From Eledone cirrhosa (lineage: Eukaryota; Mollusca; Cephalopoda; Octopoda; Eledonidae), in NCBI GenBank assembly GCA_964016885.1, contig OZ024758.1, positions 40,032,485 through 40,096,484 on the forward strand: DNA of 64,000 nt. The letters run 5' to 3'. The first letter of the stretch is position 1, and each line of letters opens with the position of its first letter. Shown one piece after another: positions 1-11,529 of this stretch. Made by a program: the position numbers and the translations under genes. The notes below the pieces were generated by a model. The model searched no databases. It was not told the origin of the DNA and saw only the letters and a program-made list of their open reading frames with translations.

Positions 1-47
1 GATATCTGCGTTGCTTTATTGTACTACAATAAACTCACCTCGTACAT

Positions 48-69
48 TATATATATATATATATATATA
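48..69. repeat. (TA)11 microsatellite
   Basis: A perfect alternating TA run of 22 bases, followed by a short A/T-rich tail (AATAAATAT). It lies about 90 bases left of the satellite edge. Such runs are common in eukaryotic intergenic DNA, are easily unwound and vary in length between individuals. No function can be read from it. Confidence 0.95.
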
Positions 70-145
70 AATAAATATCTTTAAGTCGTTTGGAAGCCTC
101 GACAATGCAAATGGGTAAATCTCCGGGTAACAAGATCCGGTGGTG

Positions 146-155
146 GAGAGAGAGA
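146..155. repeat. Short (GA)5 run next to the array edge
   Basis: Five GA dinucleotides just before the satellite begins, preceded by GGTGGT. It is too short to be called a microsatellite with any weight, but it is the last recognisable non-pentamer sequence before the array and helps define the junction. Confidence 0.6.
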
Positions 156-165
156 TGTAAGCTTA
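156..165. other. Junction between flank and satellite
   Basis: The flank ends in TGTAA and the first full GCTTA unit starts at 161. The junction creates AAGCTT (HindIII) at 159-164, a site that canonical units cannot make because GCTTA is normally preceded by TA or by another GCTTA ending in TTA. The TAA just before 161 could be the tail of a broken unit (last two bases of GCTTA plus one A), so the true edge is uncertain by about three bases. No target-site duplication or transposon end is seen, although the far edge is outside the window. Confidence 0.7.
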
Positions 166-722
166 GCTTAGGATAGCTTAGCTTAGCTTAGCTTAGGATA
201 GCTTAGCTTAGCTTAGGATAGCTTAGCTTTGCTTAGGATAGCTTAGCTTAGCTTAGCTTAGGATAGCTTAGCTTAGCTTAGCTTAGGATAGCTTAGCTTA
301 GCTTAGCTTAGGATAGCTTAGCTTAGCTTAGCTTAGGATAGCTTAGCTTAGCTTAGGATAGCTTAGCTTAGCTTAGCTTAGGATAGCTTAGCTTAGCTTA
401 GCTTAGGATAGCTTAGCTTAGCTTAGCTTAGGATAGCTTAGCTTAGGTTAGCTTAGGATAGCTTAGCTTAGCTTAGCTTAGGATAGCTTAGCTTAGCTTA
501 GGATAGCTTAGCTTAGCTTAGCTTAGGATAGCTTAGCTTAGCTTAGCTTAGGATAGCTTAGCTTAGCTTAGGATAGCTTAGCTTAGCTTAGCTTAGGATA
601 GCTTAGCTTAGCTTAGCTTAGGATAGCTTAGCTTAGCTTAGCTTAGGATAGCTTAGCTTAGCTTAGCTTAGGATAGCTTAGCTTAGCTTAGCTTAGGATA
701 GCTTAGCTTAGCTTAGCTTAGG

Positions 723-3700
723 ATTACTTAGCTTAGCTTAGCTTAGCTTAGGATAGCTTAGCTTAGGATAGCTTAGCTTAGCTTAGCTTAGGATAGCTTA
801 GCTTAGCTTAGCTTAGGATAGCTTAGCTTAGCTTAGCTTAGCTTAGCTTAGCTTAGGATAGCTTAGCTTAGCTTAGGATAGCTTAGCTTAGCTTAGCTTA
901 GGATAGCTTAGCTTAGCTTAGCTTAGCTTAGGACAGCTTAGCTTAGCTTAGCTTAGGATATCTTAGCTTAGCTTAGCTTAGGATAGCTTAGCTTAGCTTA
1001 GCTTAGGATAGCTTAGCTTAGCTTAGCTTAGGATAGCTTAGCTTAGCTTAGCTTAGGATAGCTTAGGATAGCTTAGCTTAGGATAGCTTAGGATAGCTTA
1101 GCTTAGGAGAGCTTAGCTTAGGATAGCTTAGCTTAGCTTAGCTTAGGATAGCTTAGCTTGGGATAGCTTAGGATAGCTTAGCTTAGGAAAGCTTAGCTTA
1201 GGATAGCTTAGCTTAGGATAGCTTAGCTTAGCTTAGCTTAGGATAGCTTAGCTTAGCTTAGCTTAGGATAGCTTAGCTTAGCTTAGGATAGCTTAGCTTA
1301 GCTTAGCTTAGGATAGCTTAGCTTAGCTTAGCTTAGGATAGCTTAGCTTAGCTTAGCTTAGGATAGCTTAGCTTAGCTTAGCTTAGGATAGCTTAGCTTA
1401 GCTTAGCTTAGGATAGCTTAGCTTAGCTTAGGATAGCTTAGCTTAGGATAGCTTAGCTTAGGATAGCTTAGCTTAGGATAGCTTAGCTTAGGATAGCTTA
1501 GGATAGCTTAGCTTAGGATAGCTTAGGATAGCTTAGCTTAGGATAGCTTAGCTTAGCTTAGCTTAGGATAGCTTAGCTTAGCTTAGGATAGCTTAGCTTA
1601 GCTTAGCTTAGGATAGCTTAGCTTAGGATAGCTTAGGATAGCTTAGCTTAGCTTAGCTTAGGATAGCTTAGCATAGCTTAGGATAGCTTAGCTTAGCTTA
1701 GGATAGCTTAGCTTAGCTTAGCTTAGGATAGCTTAGCTTAGCTTAGCTTAGCTTAGGATAGCTTAGCTTAGCTTAGCTTAGGATAGCTTAGGATAGCTTA
1801 GCCTAGCTTAGCTTAGGATAGCTTAGCTTAGCTTAGCTTAGGATAGCTTAGCTTAGCTTAGGATAGCTTAGCTTAGCTTAGCTTAGGATAGCTTAGCTTA
1901 GGATAGCTTAGCTTAGCTTAGTTTAGGATAGCTTAGCTTAGGATAGCTTAGCTTAGCTTAGGATAGCTTAGCTTAGCTTAGCTTAGGATAGCTTAGCTTA
2001 GCTTAGCTTAGGATAGCTTAGCTTAGCTTAGCTTAGGATAGCTTAGCTTAGCTTAGCTTAGGATAGCTTAGCTTAGCTTGGCTTAGGATAGCTTAGCTTA
2101 GCTTAGCTTAGGATAGCTTAGCTTAGCTTAGCTTAGGATAGCTTAGCTTAGCTTAGGATAGCTTAGCTTAATTTAGGATAGCTTAGCTTAGCTTGGCTTA
2201 GGATAGCTTAGCTTAGCTTAGCTTAGGATAGCTTAGCTTAGGATAGCTTAGGATAGCTTAGCTTAGCATAGCTTAGGATAGCTTAGCTTAGGATAGCTTA
2301 GGATAGCTTAGCTTAGGATAGCTTAGGATAGCTTAGCTTAGGATAGCTTAGGATAGCTTAGCTTAGGATAGCTTAGCTTAGGATAGCTTAGCTTAGGATA
2401 GCTTAGCTTAGCTTAGCTTAGGATAGCTTAGCTTAGCTTAGCTTAGGATAGCTTAGGATAGCTTAGCTTAGGATAGCTTAGGATAGCTTAGCTTAGGATA
2501 GCTTAGCTTAGGATAGCTTAGCTTAGGATAGCTTAGCTTAGGATAGCTTAGGATAGCTTAGCTTAGGATAGCTTAGGATAGCTTAGCTTAGCTTAGGATA
2601 GCTTAGCTTAGCTTAGCTTAGGATAGCTTAGCTTAGCTTAGCTTAGCTTAGGATAGCTTAGCTTAGCTTAGGATAGCTTAGGATAGCTTAGCTTAGGATA
2701 GCTTAGGATAGCTTAGCTTAGGATAGCTTAGGATAGCTTAGCTTAGGATAGCTTAGGATAGCTTAGCTTAGGATAGCTTAGCTTAGGATAGCTTAGCTTA
2801 GCTTAGCTTAGGAGAGCTTAGCTTAGGATAGCTTAGGATAGCTTAGCTTAGGATAGCTTAGCTTAGGATAGCTTAGTATAGCTTAGCTTAGCTTAGCTTA
2901 GGATAGCTTAGCTTAGCTTAGCTTAGGATAGCTTAGCTTAGCTTAGGATAGCTTAGCTTAGCTTACCTTAGGATAGCTTAGCTTAGCTTAGCTTAGGATA
3001 GCTTAGCTTAGCTTAGGATAGCTTAGCTTAGCTTAGCTTAGGATAGCTTAGCTTAGCTTAGCTTAGGATTACTTAGCTTAGCTTAGCTTAGCTTAGGATA
3101 GCTTAGCTTAGGATAGCTTAGCTTAGCTTAGCTTAGGATAGCTTAGCTTAGCTTAGCTTAGCTTAGGATAGCTAAGCTTAGCTTAGGATAGCTTAGCTTA
3201 GCTTAGCTTAGGATAGCTTAGCTTAGCTTAGCTTAGCTTAGGACAGCTTAGCTTAGCTTAGCTTAGGATAGCTTAGCTTAGCTTAGCTTAGGATAGCTTA
3301 GCTTAGCTTAGCTTAGTATAGCTTAGCTTAGCTTAGGATAGCATAGGATAGCTTAGCTTAGGATCGCTTAGGATAGCTTAGCTTAGGATAGCTTAGGATA
3401 GCTTAGCTTAGGATAGCTTAGCTTAGGATAGCTTCGCTTAGCTTAGCTTAGGATAGCTTAGCTTGGGATAGCTTAGGATAGCTTAGCTTAGGAAAGCTTA
3501 GCTTAGGATAGCTTAGCTTAGGATAATTTAGGATAGCTTAGCTTAGCTTAGCTTAGGATAGCTTAGCTTAGCTTAGCTTAGTTTAGCTTAGCTTAGCTTA
3601 GGATAGCTTAGCTTAGCTTAGCTTAGGATAGCTTAGCTTAGCTTAGCTTAGGATAGCTTAGCTTAGCTTAGCTTAGGATAGCTTAGCTTAGGATAGCTTA

Positions 3701-6700
3701 GGATAGCTTAGCTTAGCTTAGCTTAGGATAGCTTAGCATAGCTTAGGATAGCTTAGCTTAGCTTAGGATAGCTTAGCTTAGCTTAGGATAGCTTAGCTTA
3801 GCTTAGCTTAGGATAGCTTAGCTTAGCTTAGCTTAGGATAGCTTAGCTTAGCTTAGCTTAGGATAGCTTAGGATAGCTTAGCCTAGCTTAGCTTAGGATA
3901 GCTTAGCTTAGCTTAGCTTAGGATAGCTTAGCTTAGCTTAGCTTAGGATAGCTTAGCTTAGCTTAGCTTAGGATAGCTTAGCTTAGGATAGCTTAGCTTA
4001 GCTTAGTTTAGGATAGCTTAGCTTAGGATAGCTTAGCTTAGCTTAGGATAGCTTAGCTTAGCTTAGCTTAGGATAGCTTAGCTTAGCTTAGCTTAGGATA
4101 GCTTAGCTTAGCTTAGCTTAGGATAGCTTAGCTTAGCTTAGCTTAGGATAGCTTAGCTTAGCTTGGCTTAGGATAGCTTAGCTTAGCTTAGCTTAGGATA
4201 GCTTAGCTTAGCTTAGCTTAGCTTAGGATAGCTTAGCTTAGCTTAGGATAGCTTAGCTTAATTTAGGATAGCTTAGCTTAGCTTGGCTTAGGATAGCTTA
4301 GCTTAGCTTAGCTTAGGATAGCTTAGCTTAGGATAGCTTAGGATAGCTTAGCTTAGCATAGCTTAGGATAGCTTAGCTTAGGATAGCTTAGGATAGCTTA
4401 GCTTAGGATAGCTTAGGATAGCTTAGCTTAGGATAGCTTAGGATAGCTTAGCTTAGGATAGCTTAGCTTAGGATAGCTTAGCTTAGCTTAGCTTAGGATA
4501 GCTTAGCTTAGCTTAGCTTAGGATAGCTTAGGATAGCTTAGCTTAGGATAGCTTAGGATAGCTTAGCTTAGGATAGCTTAGCTTAGGATAGCTTAGCTTA
4601 GGATAGCTTAGCTTAGGATAGCTTAGCTTAGGATAGCTTAGGATAGCTTAGCTTAGGATAGCTTAGCTTAGGATAGCTTAGGATAGCTTAGCTTAGCTTA
4701 GGATAGCTTAGCTTAGCTTAGCTTAGGATAGCTTAGCTTAGCTTAGCTTAGCTTAGGATAGCTTAGGATAGCTTAGCTTAGGATAGCTTAGGATAGCTTA
4801 GCTTAGGATAGCTTAGGATAGCTTAGCTTAGGATAGCTTAGGATAGCTTAGCTTAGGATAGCTTAGCTTAGGATAGCTTAGCTTAGCTTAGCTTAGGAGA
4901 GCTTAGCTTAGGATAGCTTAGGATAGCTTAGCTTAGGATAGCTTAGCTTAGGATAGCTTAGGATAGCTTAGCTTAGCTTAGCTTAGGATAGCTTAGCTTA
5001 GCTTAGCTTAGGATAGCTTAGCTTAGCTTAGGATAGCTTAGCTTAGCTTACCTTAGGATAGCTTAGCTTAGCTTAGCTTAGGATAGCTTAGCTTAGCTTA
5101 GCTTAGCTTAGGATAACTTAGCTTAGCTTAGGATAGCTTAGCTTAGCTTAGCTTAGGATAGCTTAGCTTAGCTTAGCTTAGGATTACTTAGCTTAGCTTA
5201 GCTTAGCTTAGGATAGCTTAGCTTAGGATAGCTTAGCTTAACTTAGCTTAGGATAGCTTAGCTTAGCTTAGCTTAGCTTAGGATAGCTAAGCTTAGCTTA
5301 GGATAGCTTAGCTTAGCTTAGCTTAGGATAGCTTAGCTTAGCTTAGCTTAGTACAGCTTAGCTTAGCTTAGCTTAGGATAGCTTAGCTTAGCTTAGCTTA
5401 GGATAGCTTAGCTTAGCTTAGCTTAGTATAGCTTAGCTTAGCTTAGGATAGCTTAGGATAGCTTAGCTTAGGATAGCTTAGCTTAGGATAGCTTAGGATA
5501 GCTTAGCTTAGGATAGCTTAGCTTAGGATAGCTTAGCTTAGCTTAGCTTAGGATAGCTTAGCTTGGGATATCTTAGGATAGCTTAGCTTAGGAAAGCTTA
5601 GCTTAGGATAGCTTAGCTTAGGATAGCTTAGGATAGCTTAGCTTAGCTTAGCTTAGGATAGCTTAGCTTAGCTTAGCTTAGGATAGCTTAGCTTAGCTTA
5701 GGATAGCTTAGCTTAGCTTAGCTTAGGATAGCTTAGCTTAGCTTAGCTTAGGATAGCTTAGCTTAGCTTAGCTTAGGATAGCTTAGCTTAGCTTAGCTTA
5801 GGATAGCTTAGCTTAGCTTAGGATAGCTTAGCTTAGGATAGCTTAGCTTAGGATAGCTTAGCTTAGGATAGCTTAGCTTAGGATAGCTTAGGATAGCTTA
5901 GCTTAGGATAGCTTAGGATAGCTTAGCTTAGGATAGCTTAGCTTAGCTTAGCTTAGGATAGCTTAGCTTAGCTTAGGTAGCTTAGCTTAGCTTAGCTTAG
6001 GATAGCTTAGCTTAGGATAGCTTAGGATAGCTTAGCTTAGCTTAGCTTAGGATAGCATAGCATAGCTTAGGATAGCTTAGCTTAGCTTAGGATAGCTTAG
6101 CTTAGCTTAGGATAGCTTAGCTTAGCTTAGCTTAGGATAGCTTAGCTTAGCTTAGCTTAGGATAGCTTAGCTTAGCTTAGCTTAGGATAGCTTAGGATAG
6201 CTTAGCTTAGCTTAGGATAGCTTAGCTTAGCTTAGCTTAGGATAGCTTAGCTTAGCTTAGCTTAGGATAGCTTAGCTTAGCTTAGCTTAGGATAGCTTAG
6301 CTTAGCTTAGCTTAGGATAGCTTAGCTTAGCTTAGTTTAGGATAGCTTAGCTTAGGTTAGCTTAGCTTAGCTTAGGATAGCTTAGCTTAGCTTAGCTTAG
6401 GATAGCTCAGCTTAGCTTAGCTTAGGATAGCTTAGCTTAGCTTGGCTTAGGATAGCTTAGCTTAGCTTAGCTTAGGATAGCTTAGCTTAGCTTAGGATAG
6501 CTTAGCTTAGCTTAGCTTAGGATAGCTTAGCTTAGCTTAGCTTAGGATAGCTTAGCTTAATTTAGGATAGCTTAGTTTAGCTTGGCTTAGGATAGCTTAG
6601 CTTAGCTTAGCTTAGGATAGCTTAGCTTAGGATAGCTTAGGATAGCTTAGCTTAGCATAGCTTAGGATAGCTTAGCTTAGGAAAGCTTAGCTTAGGATAG

Positions 6701-7185
6701 CTAAGGATAGCTTAGCTTAGGATAGCTTAGGATAGCTTAGCTTAGGATAGCTTAGCTTAGGATAGCTTAGCTTAGCTTAGATTAGGATAGCTTAGCTTAG
6801 CTTAGCTTAGGATAGCTTAGGATAGCTTAGCTTAGGATAGCTTAGGATAGCTTAGCTTAGGATAGCTTAGCTTAGGATAGCTTAGCTTAGGATAGCTTAG
6901 GATAGCTTAGCTTAGGATAGCTTAGCTTAGGATAGCTTAGGATAGCTTAGCTTAGCTTAGGATAGCTTAGCTTAGCTTAGCTTAGGATAGCTTAGCTTAG
7001 CTTAGCTTAGCTTAGGATAGCTTAGCTTAGCTTAGCTTAGGATAGCTTAGGATAGCTTAGCTTAGGATAGCTTAGCTTAGCTTAGCTTAGGATAGCTTAG
7101 GATAGCTTAGCTTAGGATAGCTTAGGATAGCTTAGCTTAGGATATCTTAGCTTAGGATAGCTTAGCTTAGCTTAGCTTAGGAGAG
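723..7185 (+). repeat. Higher-order repeat, about three copies of 2.1-2.3 kb
   Basis: Landmark variants recur in the same order. GGATT followed by ACTTA lies near 723, 3069 and 5183. GCTTG directly before GGATA, with GGAAA 25 bases after that GGATA, gives GGAAA at 1186, 3491 and 5591. GCCTA lies at 1801 and 3881. ATTTA lies at 2171, 4261 and 6560, with GCATA exactly 95 bases later each time (2266, 4356, 6655). GGAGA lies at 2811, 4896 and about 7180. Offsets between copies are 2080-2350 bp and differ between landmarks by multiples of 5, so copies have gained or lost whole pentamers. The third copy lacks the GCCTA landmark. Copy boundaries are arbitrary; only the periodicity is supported. Confidence 0.8.
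6560..7184 (+). repeat. Landmark block shared with 2.2, 4.3, 17.7 and 21.6 kb
   Basis: Four variants keep fixed spacing here: ATTTA at 6560, GCATA 95 bases on, a GATTA variant 125 bases after that (6780), and GGAGA 400 bases further (7180). The same 95/125/400 spacing is found at 17708, 17803, 17928 and 18328. The copy at 21601, 21726 and 22126 keeps 125/400 but lacks ATTTA. The older-looking relatives at 2171 and 4261 have ATTTA, GCATA and GGAGA with slightly different spacing and no GATTA. The block is therefore an ordered segment that has been copied as a whole, both tandemly and across more than 10 kb of array. Confidence 0.75.
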
Positions 7186-7799
7186 CTTAGCTTAGGATAG
7201 CTTAGGATAGCTTAGCTTAGGATAGCTTAGCTTAGGATAGCTTAGGATAGCTTAGCTTAGCTTAGCTTAGGATAGCTTAGCTTAGCTTAGCTTAGGATAG
7301 CTTAGCTTAGCTTAGGATAGCTTAGCTTAGCTTACCTTAGGATAGCTTAGCTTAGCTTAGCTTAGGATAGCTTAGCTTAGCTTAGCTTAGGATAGCTTAG
7401 CTTAGCTTAGGATAGCTTAGCTTAGCTTAGCTTAGGATAGCTTAGCTTAGCTTAGCTTAGGATAGCTTAGCTTAGCTTAGCTTAGGATAGCTTAGCTTAG
7501 GATAGCTTAGCTTAGGATAGCTTAGGATAGCTTAGCTTAGCTTAGCTTAGCTTAGGATAGCTTAGCTTAGCTTAGCTTAGGATAGCTTAGCTTAGCTTAG
7601 GATAGCTTAGCTTAGCTTAGCTTAGGATAGCTTAGGATAGCTTAGGATAGCTTAGCTTAGGATAGCTTAGCTTAGCTTAGCTTAGGATAGCTTAGCTTAG
7701 CTTAGCTTAGGATAGCTTAGCTTAGCTTAGGATAGCTTAGCTTAGCTTAGCTTAGGATAGCTTAGCTTAGCTTAGCTTAGGATAGCTTAGCTTAGCTTA

Positions 7800-10700
7800 G
7801 CTTAGGAGAGCTTAGCTTAGCTTAGCTTAGGATAGCTTAGCTTAGCTTAGCTTAGGATAGCTTAGCTTAGCTTAGCTTAGCTTAGGATAGCTTAGCTTAG
7901 CTTAGCTTAGGATAGCTTAGCTTAGCTTAGGATAGCTTAGCTTAGCTTAGCTTAGGAGAGCTTAGCTTAGCTTAGCTTAGGAGAGCTTAGCTTAGCTTAG
8001 CTTAGGATAGCTTAGCTTAGCTTAGCTTAGGATAGCTTAGCTTAGCTTAGCTTAGGATAGCTTAGCTTAGCTTAGCTTAGGATAGCTTAGGATAGCTTAC
8101 CTTAGGAGAGCTTAGCTTAGGATAGCTTAGCTTAGGATAGCTTAGGATAACTTAGCTTAGGATAGCTTAGCTTAGGATAGCTTAGCTTAGGATAGCTTAG
8201 CTTAGGATAGCTTAGGATAGCTTAGCTTAGCTTAGGATAGCTTAGCTTAGCTTTGCTTAGGATAGCTTAGCTTAGCTTAGCTTAGGATAGCTTAGGATAG
8301 CTTAGCTTAGGATAGCTTAGGATAGCTTAGCTTAGGATAGCTTAGCTTAGGATAGCTTAGGATAGCTTAGCTTTGGATAGCTTAGCTTAGCTTAGCTTAG
8401 CTTAGCTTAGGATAGCTTAGCTTAGCTTAGCTTTGGATAGCTTAGCTTAGCTTAGCTTAGCTTAGGATAGCTTAGCTTAGCTTAGGATAGCTTAGGATAG
8501 CTTAGCTTAGGATAGCTTAGGATAGCTTAGCTTAGGATAGCTTAGCTTAAGATAGCTTAGGATAGCTTAGCTTAGGATAGCTTAGCTTAGGATAGCTTAG
8601 CTTAGCTTAGCTTAGGATAGCTTAGCTTGGGATAGCTCAGGATAGCTTAGCTTAGGATAGCTTAGCTTAGGATAGCTTAGGATAGCTTAGCTTAGCTTAG
8701 CTTAGGATAGCTTACCTTAGCTTAGGATAGCTTAGCTTAGCTTAGCTTAGGATAGATTAGCTTAGCTTAGCTTAGGATAGCTTAGCTTAGCTTAGGATAG
8801 CTTAGCTTAGCTTAGCTTAGGATAGCTTAGCTTAGGATAGCTTAGCTTAGGATAGCTTAGCTTAGGATAGCTTAGCTTAGGATAGCTTAGCTTAGGATAG
8901 CTTAGCTTAGGATAGCTTAGCTTAGCTTAGCTTAGGTTAGCTTAGCTTAGCTTAGCTTAGGATAGCTTAGCTTAGGATAGCTTAGGATAGCTTAGCTTAG
9001 CTTAGCTTAGGATAGCTTACCTTAGCTTAGGATAGCTTAGCTTAGCTTAGCTTAGGATAGATTAGCTTAGCTTAGCTTAGGATAGCTTAGCTTAGCTTAG
9101 GATAGCTTAGCTTAGCTTAGGATAGCTTAGCTTAGGATAGCTTAGCTTAGGATAGCTTAGCTTAGGATAGCTTAGCTTAGGATCGCTTAGCTTAGCTTAG
9201 CTTAGGTTAGCTTAGCTTAGCTTAGGATAGCTTAGCTTAGGATAGCTTAGGATAGCTTAGCTTAGCTTAGCTTAGGATAGCTTAGCTTAGCTTAGCTTAG
9301 GATAGCTTAGCTTAGCTTAGCTTAGGATAGCTTAGCTTAGCTTAGCTTAGGATAGCTTAGCTGAGCTTAGCTTAGGATAGCTTAGCTTAGCTTGGCTTAG
9401 GATAGCCTAGCTTAGCTTAGCTTAGGATGGCTTAGCTTAGCTTAGCTTAGGATAGCTTAGCTTAGCTTAGCTTAGCTTAGTTTAGGATAGCTTAGCTTAG
9501 CTTAGCTTAGGATAGCTTAGGATAGCTTAGCTTAGGATAGCTTAGGATAGCTTAACTTAGGATAGCTTAGGATAGCTTAGCTTAGGATAGCTTAGCTTAG
9601 GATAGCTTATGATAGCTTAGCTTAGGATAGCTTAGGATAGCTTAGGAAAGCTTAGCTTAGCTTAGCTTAGGATAGCTTAGCTTAGCTTAGGATAGCTTAG
9701 CTTAGCTTAGCTTAGCTTAGGATAGCTTAGCTTAGCTTAGCTTAGGATAGCTTAGGATAGCTTAGCTTAGGATAACTTAGGATAGCTTAGCTTAGGATAG
9801 CTTAGGATAGCTTAGCTTAGGATAGCTTAGCTTAGGATAGCTTAGCTTAGCTTAGGATAGCTTAGGATAGCTTAGCTTAGGATAGCTTAGCTTAGCTTAG
9901 CTTAGGATAGCTTAGCTTAGCTTAGCTTAGGATAGCTTAGCTTAGCTTAGCTTAGCTTAGGATAGCTTAGCTTAGCTTAGCTTAGGATAGCTTAGGATAG
10001 CTTAGCTTAGGATAGCTTAGCTTAGCTTAGCTTAGGATAGCTTAGCTTAGCTTAGCTTCGGATAGCTTAGCTTAGCTTAGCTTAGGATAGCTTAGCTTAG
10101 CTTAGCTTAGGATAGCTTAGCTTAGCTTAGGATAGCTTAGCTTAGCTTAGCTTAGGATAGCTTAGCTTAGCTTAGGATAGCTTAGCTTAGCTTAGCTTAG
10201 GATAGCTTAGCTTAGCTTAGCTTAGGATAGCTTAGCTTAGCTTAGGATAGCTTAGCTTAGCTTAGCTTAGGATAGCTTAGCTTAGCTTAGCTTAGGATAG
10301 CTTAGCTTAGCTTAGCTTAGGATAGCTTAGCTTAGCTTAGCTTAGGATAGCTTAGCTTAGCTTAGGATAGCTTAGCTTAGCTTAGCTTAGGATAGCTTAG
10401 CTTAGCTTAGCTTAGGATAGCTTAGCTTAGCTTAGCTTAGGATAGCTTAGCTTAGCTTAGCTTAGGATAGCTTAGCTTAGCTTAGCTTAGGATTACTTAG
10501 CTTAGCTTAGCTTAGCTTAGGATAGCTTAGCTTAGGATAGCTTAGCTTAGCTTAGGATAGCTTAGCTTAGCTTAGGATAGCTTAGCTTAGCTTAGGATAG
10601 CTTAACTTAGCTTAGCTTAGCTTAGGATAGCTTAGCTTAGCTTAGCTTAGCTTAGGACAGCTTAGCTTAGCTTAGCTTAGGATAGCTTAGCTTAGCTTAG

Positions 10701-10870
10701 CTTAGGATAGCTTAGCTTAGCTTAGCTTAGGATAGCTTAGCTTAGCTTAGCTTAGGATAGCTTAACTTAGCTTAGCTTAGGATAGCTTAGGATAGCTTAG
10801 CTTAGGATAGCTTAGGATAGCTTAGCTTAGGAGAGCTTAGCTTAGGATAGCTTAGCTTAGCTTAGCTTAG
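7800..10870 (+). repeat. Duplicated 3-kb segment, copy 1 (partner about 3.7 kb downstream)
   Basis: Landmarks here reappear about 3.7 kb to the right. GGAGA units at 7955 and 7980 match 11680 and 11705 (offset 3725). CCTTA followed by GGAGA near 8099 matches 11824 (3725). An AAGATA variant at 8549 matches 12254 (3705). CCTTA near 8714 matches 12419 (3705). GCCTA at 9406 matches 13091 (3685). GGATT-ACTTA near 10492 matches 14197 (3705). GGAGA at 10830 matches 14540 (3710). The offset changes only in steps of 5. Inside this copy a smaller duplication is visible: CCTTA with the same neighbourhood near 8714 and 9019, about 305 bp apart. Confidence 0.8.
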
Positions 10871-11529
10871 GATAGCTTAGCTTGGGATAGCTTAGGATAG
10901 CTTAGCTTAGGAAAGCTTAGCTTAGGATAGCTTAGCTTAGGATAGCTTAGCTTAGCTTAGCTTAGGATAGCTTAGCTTAGCTTAGCTTAGGATAGCTTAG
11001 CTTAGCTTAGGATAGCTTAGCTTAGCTTAGCTTAGGATAGCTTAGCTTAGCTTAGCTTAGGATAGCTTAGCTTAGCTTAGCTTAGGATAGCTTAGCTTAG
11101 CTTAGCTTAGGATAGCTTAGCTTAGCTTAGGATAGCTTAGCTTAGGATAGCTTAGCTTAGGATAGCTTAGCTTAGGATAGCTTAGCTTAGGATAGCTTAG
11201 GATAGCTTAGCTTAGGATAGCTTAGGATAGCTTAGCTTAGGATAGCTTAGCTTAGCTTAGCTTAGGATATCTTAGCTTAGCTTAGGATAGCTTAGCTTAG
11301 CTTAGCTTAGGATAGCTTAGCTTAGGATAGCTTAGGATAGCTTAGCTTAGCTTAGCTTAGGATAGCTTAGCATAGCTTAGGATAGCTTAGCTTAGCTTAG
11401 GATAGCTTAGCTTAGCTTAGGATAGCTTAGCTTAGCTTAGCTTAGGATAGCTTAGCTTAGCTTAGGATAGCTTAGCTTAGCTTAGCTTAGGATAGCTTAG
11501 CTTAGCTTAGCTTAGGATAGCTTAGCTTA

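Larger units (their letters stand above)
1..160. other. Non-satellite flank left of the array
   Basis: This is the only part of the window that is not pentamer satellite. It is AT-rich over its first half and more GC-mixed towards the array, with a TA microsatellite and a short GA run. No open reading frame of meaningful length, tRNA-like fold or recognised transposon terminus can be supported in 160 bases. It is long enough to serve as a unique anchor for placing the array edge, if it is single copy in the genome. It could equally be part of a dispersed element that the array interrupts; nothing here decides between these. The window begins with GATATC, an EcoRV site, which may be chance. 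Confidence 0.85.

Noticed and set aside
1..160. Small gene, tRNA or transposon end in the flank
   Set aside because: The interval is too short, holds a microsatellite, has no recognisable fold, terminal inverted repeat or target-site duplication, and shows no supported reading frame.
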